Shown: one piece after another, positions 7,368 to 15,836 of the stretch
How positions within the stretch are numbered: position 1 is the stretch's first letter
Layout: each line of letters opens with the position of its first letter
Source: JAEZDP01 sp044508265
GTDB taxonomy: Bacteria; Acidobacteriota; Vicinamibacteria; Vicinamibacterales; Vicinamibacteraceae
DNA: 64,000 bases
Reading direction: 5' to 3'
NCBI GenBank assembly: GCA_044508265.1
Contig: JBIQIB010000005.1
Coordinates: 1 to 64,000 of the forward strand
Position numbers and translations under genes: made by a program
Notes under the pieces: model-generated
Databases searched by the model: none
Told to the model about the DNA's origin: nothing
The model's input: the letters and a program-made list of their open reading frames with translations, nothing else

Positions 7368-10300
7368 CTAGAAGGCGAAGCGGATGCCGAGCTGCACGCT
7401 CCGCGGTGCGTCCACGGTGAAGATCTGCATGAACGTCGGGCTGTTGATGCTCGTGTTCGGGTTGCCCCACCGCGAGTGGTTCAGCACGTTGGTCGCCTGC
7501 GCGCGCAGTTCGAGCCGGTACCGTCCCACCGGGATGTTGCGGAACGCCGAGAAGTCGAGGTTCCAGACCGACGGACCGCGGAACGCGTTGCGGCCCGTGT
7601 CGCCCCACTCCAGACCAGACGGGTTGGTGAACGCGCTGGGCTCGTAGAACTTCTCGTCGGGACCCGGCGTGCCGACCCGGCGCAGCTCGCCAATCTGGTT
7701 GGCCGTGATGGAACCGGCGCCAGGCGCGAGCAGCTGCGGGTTGTTGCCGCCGATGGTGAACGGCGTGCCGGAGAACGCGGAGAAGATGCCGTTCACCTGC
7801 CAGTCCTTCGCCAGGTAGGCGACAGGGTTGGTGCTCTCGCGCAGGAACGGGAGCTCGTACACGAAGCCCATCTGGAAGATGTGCGTCCTGTCGTAGCCGC
7901 CGCGCGCGTAGTTGCGGTGGAACTGCGAGGGGATGTTCCAGCTCATGCCGGTCCAGCCGTCCTCGTCGGCCATGTTCATCGCCTTGCCCCAGGTGTAGGC
8001 GCCCTTGAGCATCAGCCCGTTGCGGAACGGACGGTTCAGCGACAGCTGCAGCGAGTGGTACTTCGACGTCGTCCAGGCGCCCCAGTCGAGGATGTTGGCG
8101 TTGCCCGACCGATCGAAGTACTGGCGGCCGGCGTTGCCCGTGCCGGGCTCGGCGTAGTTCAGGTTGATGTCGGCATAGCCGCCGTTGGTACGCGTGCCCA
8201 CGTAGGCGATCGTGCCGATGAGGTCGTACGGCAGACGCCGCTCGAGCGTGACGTTCCACTGGTGGAGGTCGGCGCGATCGACGTTGTTCGGGTTGGGCGT
8301 CCGCATGTCGACGCCGGGAGGCAGCGGCACGCGGCCGGTGCTGAGGTCGGGCGTGGCGATCGGCGGAATGCCGTTCTCGAGCGCGCCGACGTAGCCGAAG
8401 CCGGTGGCCGAATCGCTGAACGCGATGGTCAGCGGATAGAACCCGCGCAGCGGACGCGACCAGGGCAGCGGGTTGTACGTGACGCCGTAGCCCGCACGGA
8501 ACACCGTGTTGTCGTCGATGCGGTAGGCACCGCCGATGCGCGGCGCGATGTAGACGCTCCGCGGGTTCAGGCCGACGTCCTCGGGCACGCCGCCGCGCCC
8601 GCCGATGAGCACTTCCCACGTGTCGAAGTCGAGCCGCTCGATGCCGCGGTCCGCACGCCGCATGATGGGGTAGAGCTCGAAGCGCAGGCCGCCGTTGAGC
8701 GTCAGCTTGTCGTTCACCTGCCAGCGGTCGCGCACGTACAGACCGTGCTGCCACTCGCGCGTGGTCATCTCCTCGGCCTGGACGCTCTTGCCGTAGCCGC
8801 TGGGCAGGCCGAGCATGAACGCCGCGTACTGGTTGTAGTTGGCGATGGGCTGGTAGCCCACGGCCGCCGTCGTGTTACCGCTGAAGTCGAAGCGGCCGCG
8901 CGGACCGGCGCCGATCTCCGGCTGCCAGTGGTTCATCTCGAGGTGGTTGACGTCGTAGCCGAAACGCAGTTCGTGACGGCCCGCCACCTTCGTCAGCGCC
9001 TGCGAGAACGAGAACACCTGCGTCGTGTAGAAGTAGGGGTTCCACGACGAGTTGTTGCCGAGCTGACTGAGGCCGGTGTTGATGATCGGCTGGCCGCTCT
9101 GACGGATGTCCGGGCCGTTCGTGCCGGGGATGCCCCAGGTCTCGAGCCCGAAGTTCGTGCCGTAGTCCGGCGCCAGGCCGCTCTGCTCGTTGAACGTCAC
9201 GCCGACGCTGCCGTCGAGGATGAGCGTGGGCGACAGCGTCCACGTGTGGCCGAACACCGGCGCGTGGTTGACGGTCGGCGCCGGGGCCGGATCCGTGAAC
9301 CCGAGCTGGAAGCGGTCCTGCACGTCGGCCGTGAGGTACGAGTACTTGCCCCAGATCTGATGGGCGCTCGACCGGTTGAACGTCACCTTGAAGTCGAGGT
9401 TGTCACGGTCGAAGATCGGCTGCCGCTCGATGACGTAGTCGTCGGCGATGCCGTTGCGGTTGATGTCGGCCGTCGAGTTCGGCAGCGGATACACCTCGTT
9501 GATGCGCCGCGAGATGTCGCTGATGCGGTCGGCCGGGAGCACCGCGTTCGGGAAGACGTCGCGGCCCGAGCCGTCGGCCGCGCCCGTCAGCGGGTCGTAG
9601 ATCCGGAAGTTGGGGAACGCCGACAGCACCTCGCTGAAGTCGCCCTCACGCATCCTGGCGCTCGGTACCGTGAACGTCTCCTGGAAGCCGCGGTTCTCCG
9701 TGAACCGCTCCCACGACCCGAAGTAGAAGAGCTTGTTGCGGACGATCGGGCCGCCGAGCGTGCCGCCGTAGATCTCCTGCGTCATGTCGGGCTTCTCGAG
9801 CCCGTTGGCGTTGTTGAAGAACGTGTTGGCGTTGAACGCGTCGTTGTTGTTGAAGTAGAACGCCGAGCCGCGCAGTTCGTTGGTACCCGACTTGGTCACG
9901 ACGGCGATGGCCGCGCCGCCGGCCATGCCCGTGTCGGCGTCGAAGTTGTTGGTGACGATGTTGACCGTCTCGATCGTCTCGGCCGAGGCCACCATGCCCG
10001 CATGGTGCGGCAGCCAGATGTTGATGCTGGCGGCGCCGTCGATGCGGGTGCTGTTGTTGTTCGGGTTCGTGCCGTTCACGAACGTGCGCAGCGATCGCTG
10101 CGGCGTCGAGCCGGTGGAGTTCTGGAACGTACCCGGCGTGGCGCCCGGCACCAGGTTCATCAGCGTCTGGTAGTTCCGGTACTGGTTCAGCGGGAGGTCG
10201 GTGATCTCCTTCGGCTTCAGCTCGACGCTCACGTCGGCCTGGTCCGTCTTGAGCAGCGCCGCCTCGGTCGTCACCGTGATCGACTCCGACAGGTCGCCGA

Positions 10301-10652
10301 TCTCGAGACGGCCGTTCACGCGAAGGATGCTGCCGGCGGTGACCGGAATGCCGGTCTGCTCGAAGGTCTTGAAGCCCTGGAGCGCCGCGCGCAGCGTGTA
10401 GGTGCCTGGCAGCACGTTGCGAACGGTGTAGAGACCCTGATCATCCGTCACGGTGTCGAGCTGCAGGCCGGTGCTCTCGTTCGACAGCGTGATCGTGACC
10501 CCGGGAACGGCACCGCCGGAGTCGTCGGTGACGGTCCCGGTGACGCTCCCGTAGAGCGTCTGCGCCGACACGGATGTCGGCAACAGCCATAGGGCAACCG
10601 CGGCGATCGAACAGAGTCGCCGCAGTCGAATCAAGCAATTGGTGCCATTCAT
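7368..10652 (-). CDS. TonB-dependent outer-membrane receptor with N-terminal carboxypeptidase regulatory-like domain (Oar type)
   Basis: A 1094-residue outer-membrane receptor. The signal peptide ends near PTSVSAQ (residue 30), then comes a carboxypeptidase-regulatory-like beta-sandwich (GTVTDDSGGAVPGVTITLSN ... GLYTVRNVLPGTYTLRAALQGF), a plug region (RIDGAASINIWLPHH; VTKSGTNELRGSAFYF) and a long barrel ending in GIRFAF with a C-terminal phenylalanine for BAM insertion. This is the Oar-like architecture common in Acidobacteriota and Bacteroidota, used for import of large ligands with TonB energy. The start is the ATG at 10652 with GGAGG 7 bases upstream; an upstream ATG at 10739 would place 29 non-signal residues in front. 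It is divergent from a LacI gene and shares an inverted-repeat promoter region with it, so a sugar ligand is inferred. Confidence 0.92.
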   Translation of the reverse strand: MNGTNCLIRLRRLCSIAAVALWLLPTSVSAQTLYGSVTGTVTDDSGGAVPGVTITLSNESTGLQLDTVTDDQGLYTVRNVLPGTYTLRAALQGFKTFEQTGIPVTAGSILRVNGRLEIGDLSESITVTTEAALLKTDQADVSVELKPKEITDLPLNQYRNYQTLMNLVPGATPGTFQNSTGSTPQRSLRTFVNGTNPNNNSTRIDGAASINIWLPHHAGMVASAETIETVNIVTNNFDADTGMAGGAAIAVVTKSGTNELRGSAFYFNNNDAFNANTFFNNANGLEKPDMTQEIYGGTLGGPIVRNKLFYFGSWERFTENRGFQETFTVPSARMREGDFSEVLSAFPNFRIYDPLTGAADGSGRDVFPNAVLPADRISDISRRINEVYPLPNSTADINRNGIADDYVIERQPIFDRDNLDFKVTFNRSSAHQIWGKYSYLTADVQDRFQLGFTDPAPAPTVNHAPVFGHTWTLSPTLILDGSVGVTFNEQSGLAPDYGTNFGLETWGIPGTNGPDIRQSGQPIINTGLSQLGNNSSWNPYFYTTQVFSFSQALTKVAGRHELRFGYDVNHLEMNHWQPEIGAGPRGRFDFSGNTTAAVGYQPIANYNQYAAFMLGLPSGYGKSVQAEEMTTREWQHGLYVRDRWQVNDKLTLNGGLRFELYPIMRRADRGIERLDFDTWEVLIGGRGGVPEDVGLNPRSVYIAPRIGGAYRIDDNTVFRAGYGVTYNPLPWSRPLRGFYPLTIAFSDSATGFGYVGALENGIPPIATPDLSTGRVPLPPGVDMRTPNPNNVDRADLHQWNVTLERRLPYDLIGTIAYVGTRTNGGYADINLNYAEPGTGNAGRQYFDRSGNANILDWGAWTTSKYHSLQLSLNRPFRNGLMLKGAYTWGKAMNMADEDGWTGMSWNIPSQFHRNYARGGYDRTHIFQMGFVYELPFLRESTNPVAYLAKDWQVNGIFSAFSGTPFTIGGNNPQLLAPGAGSITANQIGELRRVGTPGPDEKFYEPSAFTNPSGLEWGDTGRNAFRGPSVWNLDFSAFRNIPVGRYRLELRAQATNVLNHSRWGNPNTSINSPTFMQIFTVDAPRSVQLGIRFAF

Positions 10653-10748
10653 GAGACTGCCTCCGAGGTCGTCGTGAGCGCGGGGGCGCGCGCTGGCGTC
10701 ACCCCGACAAGCTGTGCGATGCGGGTAAGCATGGATCAAGACCGTACG

Positions 10749-10792
10749 AAGTCAAGAAAATTCTCACTCCATCTCTGAAAGTTTTCTTGACC
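10749..10792. promoter_or_regulatory. Divergent promoter region with a long inverted repeat between TonB receptor and lacI-type gene
   Basis: GTCAAGAAAA at 10751-10760 and TTTTCTTGAC at 10782-10791 form perfect 10-bp inverted arms. The similarity extends to 15 bases with two mismatches, and the arm centres are about three helical turns apart. Each arm read outward ends in TTGAC, a -35-like element pointing toward the gene on its own side (TTGACC at 10787-10792 for the LacI gene). The -10 boxes are poor. The arrangement suits one regulator, probably the adjacent LacI protein, controlling both genes. The symmetry is seen; the function is inferred. Confidence 0.55.
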
Positions 10793-10844
10793 ATGCGTGA
10801 CGAGTCTGGGACGATCCGCACGACATGCACAGGAGAGCGGGTGA

Positions 10845-11936
10845 ATGAAGCCGAAACGGGTGCGGCTGAAGGACGTCGCCCGTGCGGCTGGCGTGAGCGC
10901 CGCGACCGTCTCGCGTGTGATGAACCGCACCGGCCGCGTGCGGCCCGAGATCACCGCACGCGTCCTGCGTGAGGCCGAGCGGCTCGCCTTCGACGGCCGC
11001 GATCGCCGCAAGCCCCGCCTCATCGCCTTCGTCCTCGGCAACCGGCCGCTGCTGCACCCGTTCCACTCGCGCATCCTGGCAGGCGCCGAAGCCTACTGCG
11101 CCGAGCACGGCTATCACGTGATCTTCCTGTCGGTGGCCTACCGCGCCGACCTCGCCGCATCCGAACTCCAGGTGCCGGACCTCCTGCACCGCCGGGACAT
11201 CGTCGACGGGTTCATCCTGTCGGGGCCCCATGCGCAGAACCTGCTCGACGTGCTCGAGGCCACGGGCCAGCCCGTGGCCGTCCAGGGCAACAACCTGGTC
11301 GGGCAGTGGGACCGCGGCGCCGTGGACGTCGTGGACTACGACGACGTGGACGGCTCGTATCAGATGACGCGCTACCTCCTGTCGCTCGGCCACCGCGACA
11401 TCTGGTTCGTCGGCAACAGACGGTATCCGTGGTTCGACCGCTGCTACGACGGCTTTGCCCGGGCCATGGCGGAGGAGCGCTGCGCCGCGCCGTCGATGTC
11501 GCCCGACAGCGACCAGCCGCGTGAAGCGGGATACCTCGGGACGAAGTCGCTGCTCACGAGCGGCCGGCCGGTGACGGCAATCTTCGCCGGCTCCGACGGG
11601 GTCGCCCAGGGCGCCTGCGAAGCGCTTCGCGACTCGGGCCGGCGCGTCCCCGACGACGTGAGCGTCGTCGGGCTCGACGACATCGAGGCGGCGACGATGC
11701 ACCCGCGACTCACCACGGTGCACATCTTCCTCGAGCAGATCGGGCGGCAACTCGCCGACATGGTCATCACCCGCATCGCCGAGCCCGACCTGGCCGCGCG
11801 CTACGCGATGGTGCCGACGCGCCTGGTCAAGGGCCAATCGAGCCAGCCGCCGCCCGGCGTGCGTCCGCAGGCCGCGGAGACGCACCACGCGCCCATCCTG
11901 TCGGAGGTCCAGCCGCTGACGCGGCGCATGTCATGA
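10845..11936 (+). CDS. LacI-family transcriptional regulator
   Basis: A 363-residue LacI/GalR regulator. The N-terminal helix-turn-helix is complete (VRLKDVARAAGVSAATVSRV at residues 6-25, followed by MNRTGRVRPEITARV), and the sensor domain runs to about residue 335 with ILAGAEAYCAEHGYHV, GFILSGPH, RDIWFVGNRR, AIFAGSDGVAQGACEAL and VSVVGLDDIEAATMHPRLTTV. The start ATG has AGGAG 9 bases upstream. It overlaps the following NagB-like gene by 4 bases (ATGA), so it is cotranscribed with the catabolic genes it probably controls. It is divergent from the TonB receptor. An amino sugar or derivative is the likely inducer by context. Confidence 0.93.
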   Translation: MKPKRVRLKDVARAAGVSAATVSRVMNRTGRVRPEITARVLREAERLAFDGRDRRKPRLIAFVLGNRPLLHPFHSRILAGAEAYCAEHGYHVIFLSVAYRADLAASELQVPDLLHRRDIVDGFILSGPHAQNLLDVLEATGQPVAVQGNNLVGQWDRGAVDVVDYDDVDGSYQMTRYLLSLGHRDIWFVGNRRYPWFDRCYDGFARAMAEERCAAPSMSPDSDQPREAGYLGTKSLLTSGRPVTAIFAGSDGVAQGACEALRDSGRRVPDDVSVVGLDDIEAATMHPRLTTVHIFLEQIGRQLADMVITRIAEPDLAARYAMVPTRLVKGQSSQPPPGVRPQAAETHHAPILSEVQPLTRRMS

Positions 11937-12769
11937 GCACGTCCCCTTACCAGTTCACGGTCGACACGGCGCGCGTGACCGTGCATCTCACGTCACGACA
12001 CCTCGGCGAGGCGACGGCGGCGCAGGTGGCCGGCCTCATCGCCGACGCGGTCGCCACGTCCGGCGTGGCGCGGATCATCATCGGGACCGGCCCGTCGCAG
12101 GCGGAGTTCATCGCCGCGCTCGTCGCCCGTCAGGACGTGCCGTGGGACGCCGTCGAGGTGTTCCACATGGACGAGTACCTCGGCATGCCGGTCACGCATC
12201 CGGCCAGCTTCCGGCGGTGGCTGCGGACGCACCTGACCGACCGCGTGGCGGTGCGGGCGTCGTACGAGCTCGATGGCGATGCCGCGGACGTCGACGCCGA
12301 GATCGAACGCTACGGCGCGCTGCTGCAGGCCGCGCCGATCGACGTCAGCTGCGTGGGGTTCGGCGAGAACGGCCATCTCGCGTTCAACGATCCGCCCGTC
12401 GCCGACTTCGCCGACCCCGCGACGGTCAAGCGCGTGACGCTCGACGAGCGCTGCCGGCTGCAGCAGGTGGGTGAGGGCCACTTCCCGTCGCTCGAGGAGG
12501 CACCCACGACGGCGCTCACCGTCACCGTGCCTGCGCTGCTGCGCGCCAGGACCGTCGTCGCCTGCGTGCCGGAGCGCCGCAAGGCCGCCGCCGTGCGCGA
12601 CGCCCTCGAAGGGCCGATTGCGACGGCGTGCCCGGCCTCGGCGCTGCGGACGCATCCGCGCGCGTTCGTACACCTGGACCTCGAGGCGGCGTCGCTCCTG
12701 AACGCCGCCCGCGCCCTTCCCGGCCGCGACGCCCCGCCGTCGCCGCCTTCCACGAAAGGACAAGCGTAA
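11933..12769 (+). CDS. NagB-family sugar-phosphate isomerase/deaminase (glucosamine-6-phosphate deaminase-like)
   Basis: A 278-residue member of the NagB/RpiA/SIS-like isomerase group. Key segments match glucosamine-6-phosphate deaminase: IIIGTGPSQAEFIAAL (phosphate binding), FHMDEYLGMPVTHPASF, and CVGFGENGHLAFNDPP, which carries the catalytic acid and the histidine of the ring-opening step. It differs from the second NagB of the window (52077-52808) in having QVGEGHFPSLEE and a longer Pro-rich tail, so it may act on a related sugar phosphate. It overlaps the LacI gene by ATGA and the next gene by one base (TAATG). A cytoplasmic catabolic role in this regulated operon is inferred. Confidence 0.87.
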   Translation: MSTSPYQFTVDTARVTVHLTSRHLGEATAAQVAGLIADAVATSGVARIIIGTGPSQAEFIAALVARQDVPWDAVEVFHMDEYLGMPVTHPASFRRWLRTHLTDRVAVRASYELDGDAADVDAEIERYGALLQAAPIDVSCVGFGENGHLAFNDPPVADFADPATVKRVTLDERCRLQQVGEGHFPSLEEAPTTALTVTVPALLRARTVVACVPERRKAAAVRDALEGPIATACPASALRTHPRAFVHLDLEAASLLNAARALPGRDAPPSPPSTKGQA

Positions 12770-13788
12770 TGAGACGTGCGTGTGGACTGGTGATCGCCCT
12801 GGTGGCCACGCTCGGCCTGGCCTGGCCGGCAATGGTGCAGGCCCAGACGCCTGCCGCGCCGCTGCGTGTGGGGCTGATCGGGCTCGACACCTCGCATGTG
12901 GTGGCCTTCACGCAGCTGCTCAACGACCCGTCGCACACGGATCACGTGCCCGGCGCGCGCGTCGTGGCGGCCTTCAAGGGCGGCAGCCCTGACGTCGAGG
13001 CCAGCGCCACCCGCGTGGACGGCTTCACGGCGACGCTGCGCGACAAGTGGCAGATCGAGATCGTGCCGACCATCGAGGCGATGCTGCCGAAGGTGGACGT
13101 CGTGATGCTCACGAGCGTGGACGGCCGCGTGCACCTCGAGCAGGCGCGGCCCGTGATCGCCGCGCGCAAGCCGCTCTTCATCGACAAGCCGATGGCCGGC
13201 AGCTACAAGGACGCCGCGGAGATCGTGCGGCTCGCCAAGGCCAACGGCACGCCGGTCTTCAGCGCCTCGTCGCGACGGTTCACCGAGGACGTGCAGGGGC
13301 TGGTGACCGACGCGAGCGTCGGGCGCGTGCTCGGCGCGATGACGTTCGGTCCCGCCGCGCTGGAGCCGCACCATCCCGACCTGTTCTGGTACGGCGTGCA
13401 CGCGGTCGAGACGCTCTACACGATCATGGGCCCGGGCTGCGTGAAGGTCACGCGTACGCACACCGACGGCACCGACGTGGTGGTGGGGGAGTGGAGTGAC
13501 GGCCGGATCGGCACCGTGCGCGGGCTGCGCGACGGCAAGTCGGGCTACGGACAGATCGCCTATGGCAGCGACGGCATCGTCATCACGACGCCGGAAAGCG
13601 CCGCGGCCATCCAGAAGCCGCGCGCCGGCTACTACGGGCTGCTCGTGAGGATGATCGACTTCTTCAAGACCGGCACGCCGCCGGTCACGCCGGAAGAGAC
13701 GCTGGAGACGCTGGCGTTCATGGAGGCCGCCGACCTGAGCAAGGCACGCGGCGGCGCCCCGGTGCCGCTCTCGGAAGTCACCCGGTAA
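12769..13788 (+). CDS. Secreted Gfo/Idh/MocA-family oxidoreductase
   Basis: A 339-residue oxidoreductase with a Sec-type signal peptide (MRRACGLVIALVATLGLAW ... MVQAQ). The NAD-binding region reads LRVGLIGLDTSHV; FIDKPMAGSYKDAAEIV supplies the conserved lysine-proline pair; FSASSRRFTEDVQGL and the C-terminal TPEETLETLAFMEAADLSK are typical of the family. The start ATG (12769-12771) overlaps the TAA of the NagB-like gene, with GAAAGGA 8 bases upstream. It closes the LacI operon; a palindromic repeat follows its stop codon by 14 bases. A secreted NAD-type oxidoreductase with a Sec signal is odd, because cofactor would have to be acquired outside the cytoplasm. Substrate unknown. Confidence 0.85.
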   Translation: MRRACGLVIALVATLGLAWPAMVQAQTPAAPLRVGLIGLDTSHVVAFTQLLNDPSHTDHVPGARVVAAFKGGSPDVEASATRVDGFTATLRDKWQIEIVPTIEAMLPKVDVVMLTSVDGRVHLEQARPVIAARKPLFIDKPMAGSYKDAAEIVRLAKANGTPVFSASSRRFTEDVQGLVTDASVGRVLGAMTFGPAALEPHHPDLFWYGVHAVETLYTIMGPGCVKVTRTHTDGTDVVVGEWSDGRIGTVRGLRDGKSGYGQIAYGSDGIVITTPESAAAIQKPRAGYYGLLVRMIDFFKTGTPPVTPEETLETLAFMEAADLSKARGGAPVPLSEVTR

Positions 13789-13802
13789 TCGAAGAACGGC
13801 TC

Positions 13803-13828
13803 GGTAGGGACGGCTCTCTGAGCCGTCC
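13803..13828 (+). repeat. Dispersed palindromic repeat, copy 1
   Basis: The copy reads GGTAGG, then an imperfect overlap into the 9-bp arms GGACGGCTC (13808-13816) and GAGCCGTCC (13820-13828) with a 3-base loop TCT. It begins 14 bases after the stop of the oxidoreductase gene. With copy 2, which is inverted, it forms an 86-bp inverted pair between two convergent genes. Confidence 0.85.
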
Positions 13829-13862
13829 TCCGCGTCTTTCTCACCCCTTCAGGTTGGACAGG

Positions 13863-13888
13863 GGACGGCTCGGAGAGCCGTCCCTACC
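13863..13888 (-). repeat. Dispersed palindromic repeat, copy 2 (inverted)
   Basis: Arms GGACGGCTC at 13863-13871 and GAGCCGTCC at 13875-13883, followed by CTACC, so the asymmetric GGTAG end points to the minus strand. A truncated extra piece CGTCCCTACCGAG follows at 13893-13905. It lies just after the stop codon of the first LmbE gene on the minus strand. Confidence 0.85.
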
Positions 13889-13909
13889 GAGCGTCCCTAC
13901 CGAGTGTCG

Positions 13910-14800
13910 TCAGAACGTGGGGAACATCGCCTTCAGCTGTTCGATCGGCACCTGACGTCCGTACTGATTGAACTTGAACGCCTCGGCGTACTGCACCTTG
14001 CTGCCGCGCTCCTGCCCGTACAGTTCGATCAGCTTGTCGCGGTACTGGTCGGCCACGGCCGCCACGCGCCGCTTGTGGTTGTTGAGGATGTGCGCGGCGC
14101 GCTCGGCGTCGCCTTCCGGCACGTTCCGCCCGTAGCGCGCGCCCCACGAGTCCTTGTCGGCAAACTGCGACGGCATCGCCGACACGCACTGCCACTTCTT
14201 CTCGGCCGACGCGCCGATGTCCACGACGATGTCGGGCACGAACGGCAGGGGATCCTCGAAGCCGTCGGAGTACTGCAGGAAGATCGGGTTGCCCTGCGTG
14301 GGCGGCGTGTCGGGCACGAAGAACGGCGCGGCCACGACCACGGCCGCGTCGTTGAGCAGCACGCCGACGTACCGGTGGTCCGGGTGGTAGTCGTAGGGCC
14401 GGTGGCCCATGACGATGTCGGCCTGCCAGTCGCGAATCTTCCGCGCGACCTGCTTGCGCGTCTGGAGGTCGGGCACGAGCTCGCCGTCATGGATGTCCAT
14501 GACGTCCGTCGTGATGCCCAGGATGCGCGCGCACTCCTGCACTTCCTTGTACCGGCGCTGGGCGAGCGGGCCGCCGGCCTGCGAGAAGTGGCCGATGTCG
14601 CCGTTGGTCATCGCGACGAACTTCACCTTGTGGCCGTTGGCCGCCCAGAGCGCCGCCACGCCGGCCGCCTTCAGCTCGGCGTCGTCAGGATGCGCGCCGA
14701 ACGCGATGATGTTGAGAGGGCGCGGCGTCGACGGTTGCAGCGCAGCCGCCGACACGCCGAGCGCGGCGACGGCGATGAAGGCACACAGTATCTGTTTCAT
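13910..14800 (-). CDS. LmbE/PIG-L-family deacetylase, copy A
   Basis: A 296-residue exported zinc-dependent de-N-acetylase of the LmbE/PIG-L family, with a signal peptide (MKQILCAFIAVAALGVSAAA). The zinc-binding motifs are AFGAHPDDAE near residue 38 and DYHPDHRYVG near residue 137. Such enzymes remove acetyl groups from N-acetylglucosamine-containing molecules. The gene is a tandem duplicate of the next one, with most residues identical by eye over the full length, and is preceded by two palindromic repeats and followed by another. The start is an ATG. An amino-sugar substrate fits the NagB-like gene nearby, but the exact substrate is unknown. Confidence 0.87.
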   Translation of the reverse strand: MKQILCAFIAVAALGVSAAALQPSTPRPLNIIAFGAHPDDAELKAAGVAALWAANGHKVKFVAMTNGDIGHFSQAGGPLAQRRYKEVQECARILGITTDVMDIHDGELVPDLQTRKQVARKIRDWQADIVMGHRPYDYHPDHRYVGVLLNDAAVVVAAPFFVPDTPPTQGNPIFLQYSDGFEDPLPFVPDIVVDIGASAEKKWQCVSAMPSQFADKDSWGARYGRNVPEGDAERAAHILNNHKRRVAAVADQYRDKLIELYGQERGSKVQYAEAFKFNQYGRQVPIEQLKAMFPTF

Positions 14801-14812
14801 GGATCTCCTCGA

Positions 14813-14838
14813 GGTAGGGACGGCTCCCCGAGCCGTCC
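14813..14838 (+). repeat. Dispersed palindromic repeat, copy 3
   Basis: GGTAGGGACGGCTC, loop CCC, GAGCCGTCC. It lies 12 bases upstream of the start codon of LmbE copy A (reading minus strand), 4 bases from copy 4, in the same orientation. Confidence 0.85.
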
Positions 14839-14842
14839 TGAA

Positions 14843-14868
14843 GGTAGGGACGGCTCTCCGAGCCGTCC
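14843..14868 (+). repeat. Dispersed palindromic repeat, copy 4
   Basis: GGTAGGGACGGCTC, loop TCC, GAGCCGTCC. It is in direct tandem with copy 3 at a 30-base period and occupies the short space between the two duplicated LmbE genes, 25 bases beyond the stop of copy B. Confidence 0.85.
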
Positions 14869-14893
14869 ATCATGTCTCGAATCCCCGTCCGCG

Positions 14894-15784
14894 TCAGAAC
14901 GTGGGGAACATCTGCTTCAGCTGCTCGACCGACGCCCCACGTCCGTACTGATTCACCTGGAACGCCTCGGCGTAGCGCACCTTGCTGCCGCGCTCCTGTC
15001 CGTACAGCTCGATCAGCTTGTCGCGATAGGCGTCCGCGACGGCAGCCGTCCGTCCCTGGGCGAGCTTCAGCAGGTACGCCGGACGCTCGGCGTCGCTGTC
15101 GGGGACGTCGGGACGCGTCCGTCCCTGCCACGAGTCACGATCGCCGAACTGCGACGGCATCGCGGAGATGCACTGCCACTTCTTGTCGGCCGACGCGCCG
15201 ATGTCCACGACGATGTCGGGCGCGAATGGCTTCGGGTCTTCGAAGTTGTCCGAGTAGGAGAGGAAGATCGGGTTGCCGCGCGTCGGCGGCGTGTCGGGCA
15301 CGAAGAACGGCGCCGCGACGACGACGGCCGCGTCGTTGAGGAGGACGCCCGTATAGCGATGGTCGGGATGATAGTCGTACGGCCGATGCCCCATGACGAT
15401 GTCGGCCTGCCAGTCGCGAATCTTGCGGGCGACCTGCCGCCGCGTCTCGAGGTCGGGGACGAGCTCGCCGTCGTGGATGTCGAAGACGTCAGTGGTGATG
15501 CCGAGGATGCGGGCGCACTCCTGCACTTCCTTGTAGCGCCGTTGCGCCAGCGGGCCGCCCGCCTGCGCGAAGTGGCCGATGTCGCCGTTGGTCATGGCGA
15601 CGAACTTCACCTTGTGGCCTTCGGCCGCCCAGAGCGCGGCAACGCCTGCGGCCTTCAGTTCGGCGTCGTCGGGATGTGCGCCGAAGGCGATGATGCGGAG
15701 CGATTGCGGAGTGGCCGGCTGCAGCGCCGCGGCGGACACGCCGAGGAGGGCTACAGCCATGACAGAGGAGAGGATCTGTTTCAT
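14894..15784 (-). CDS. LmbE/PIG-L-family deacetylase, copy B
   Basis: A 296-residue protein of the same length as copy A and nearly the same sequence (AFGAHPDDAELKAAGVAALW; DYHPDHRYTGVLLNDAAVVV). It has a signal peptide MKQILSSVMAVALLGVSAAA and both zinc-binding motifs. Differences are concentrated in the C-terminal third (for example copy A has YGRNVPEGDAERAAHILNNH where this one has TRPDVPDSDAERPAYLLKLA), which suggests divergence in substrate range or drift after duplication. It is probably transcribed from its own start-proximal promoter with a TAGTAT box, six bases before the ATG. The role is the same as copy A by family. Confidence 0.87.
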   Translation of the reverse strand: MKQILSSVMAVALLGVSAAALQPATPQSLRIIAFGAHPDDAELKAAGVAALWAAEGHKVKFVAMTNGDIGHFAQAGGPLAQRRYKEVQECARILGITTDVFDIHDGELVPDLETRRQVARKIRDWQADIVMGHRPYDYHPDHRYTGVLLNDAAVVVAAPFFVPDTPPTRGNPIFLSYSDNFEDPKPFAPDIVVDIGASADKKWQCISAMPSQFGDRDSWQGRTRPDVPDSDAERPAYLLKLAQGRTAAVADAYRDKLIELYGQERGSKVRYAEAFQVNQYGRGASVEQLKQMFPTF

Positions 15785-15790
15785 CCGGGC

Positions 15791-15796
15791 ATACTA
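15791..15796 (-). promoter_or_regulatory. Possible -10 box of a leaderless transcript, LmbE copy B
   Basis: On the minus strand TAGTAT is followed by GCCCGG and then the ATG at 15784. With a transcription start about seven bases after the box, the mRNA would begin at the start codon itself. No ribosome binding site and no -35 box are visible, which fits a leaderless message. Similar arrangements occur at 27234, 28248, 51100 and 54078. Confidence 0.35.
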
Positions 15797-15836
15797 CTGC
15801 GCCCGCGCCTCGTCCGACCAGCCTGGCCCGGCGTTC

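Noticed and set aside
7476..10592. A 1038-codon open frame on the plus strand opposite the TonB receptor
   Set aside because: It is Val/Arg/Asp-rich shadow coding caused by GC-rich codon use, while the opposite strand encodes a full receptor with signal peptide and barrel.
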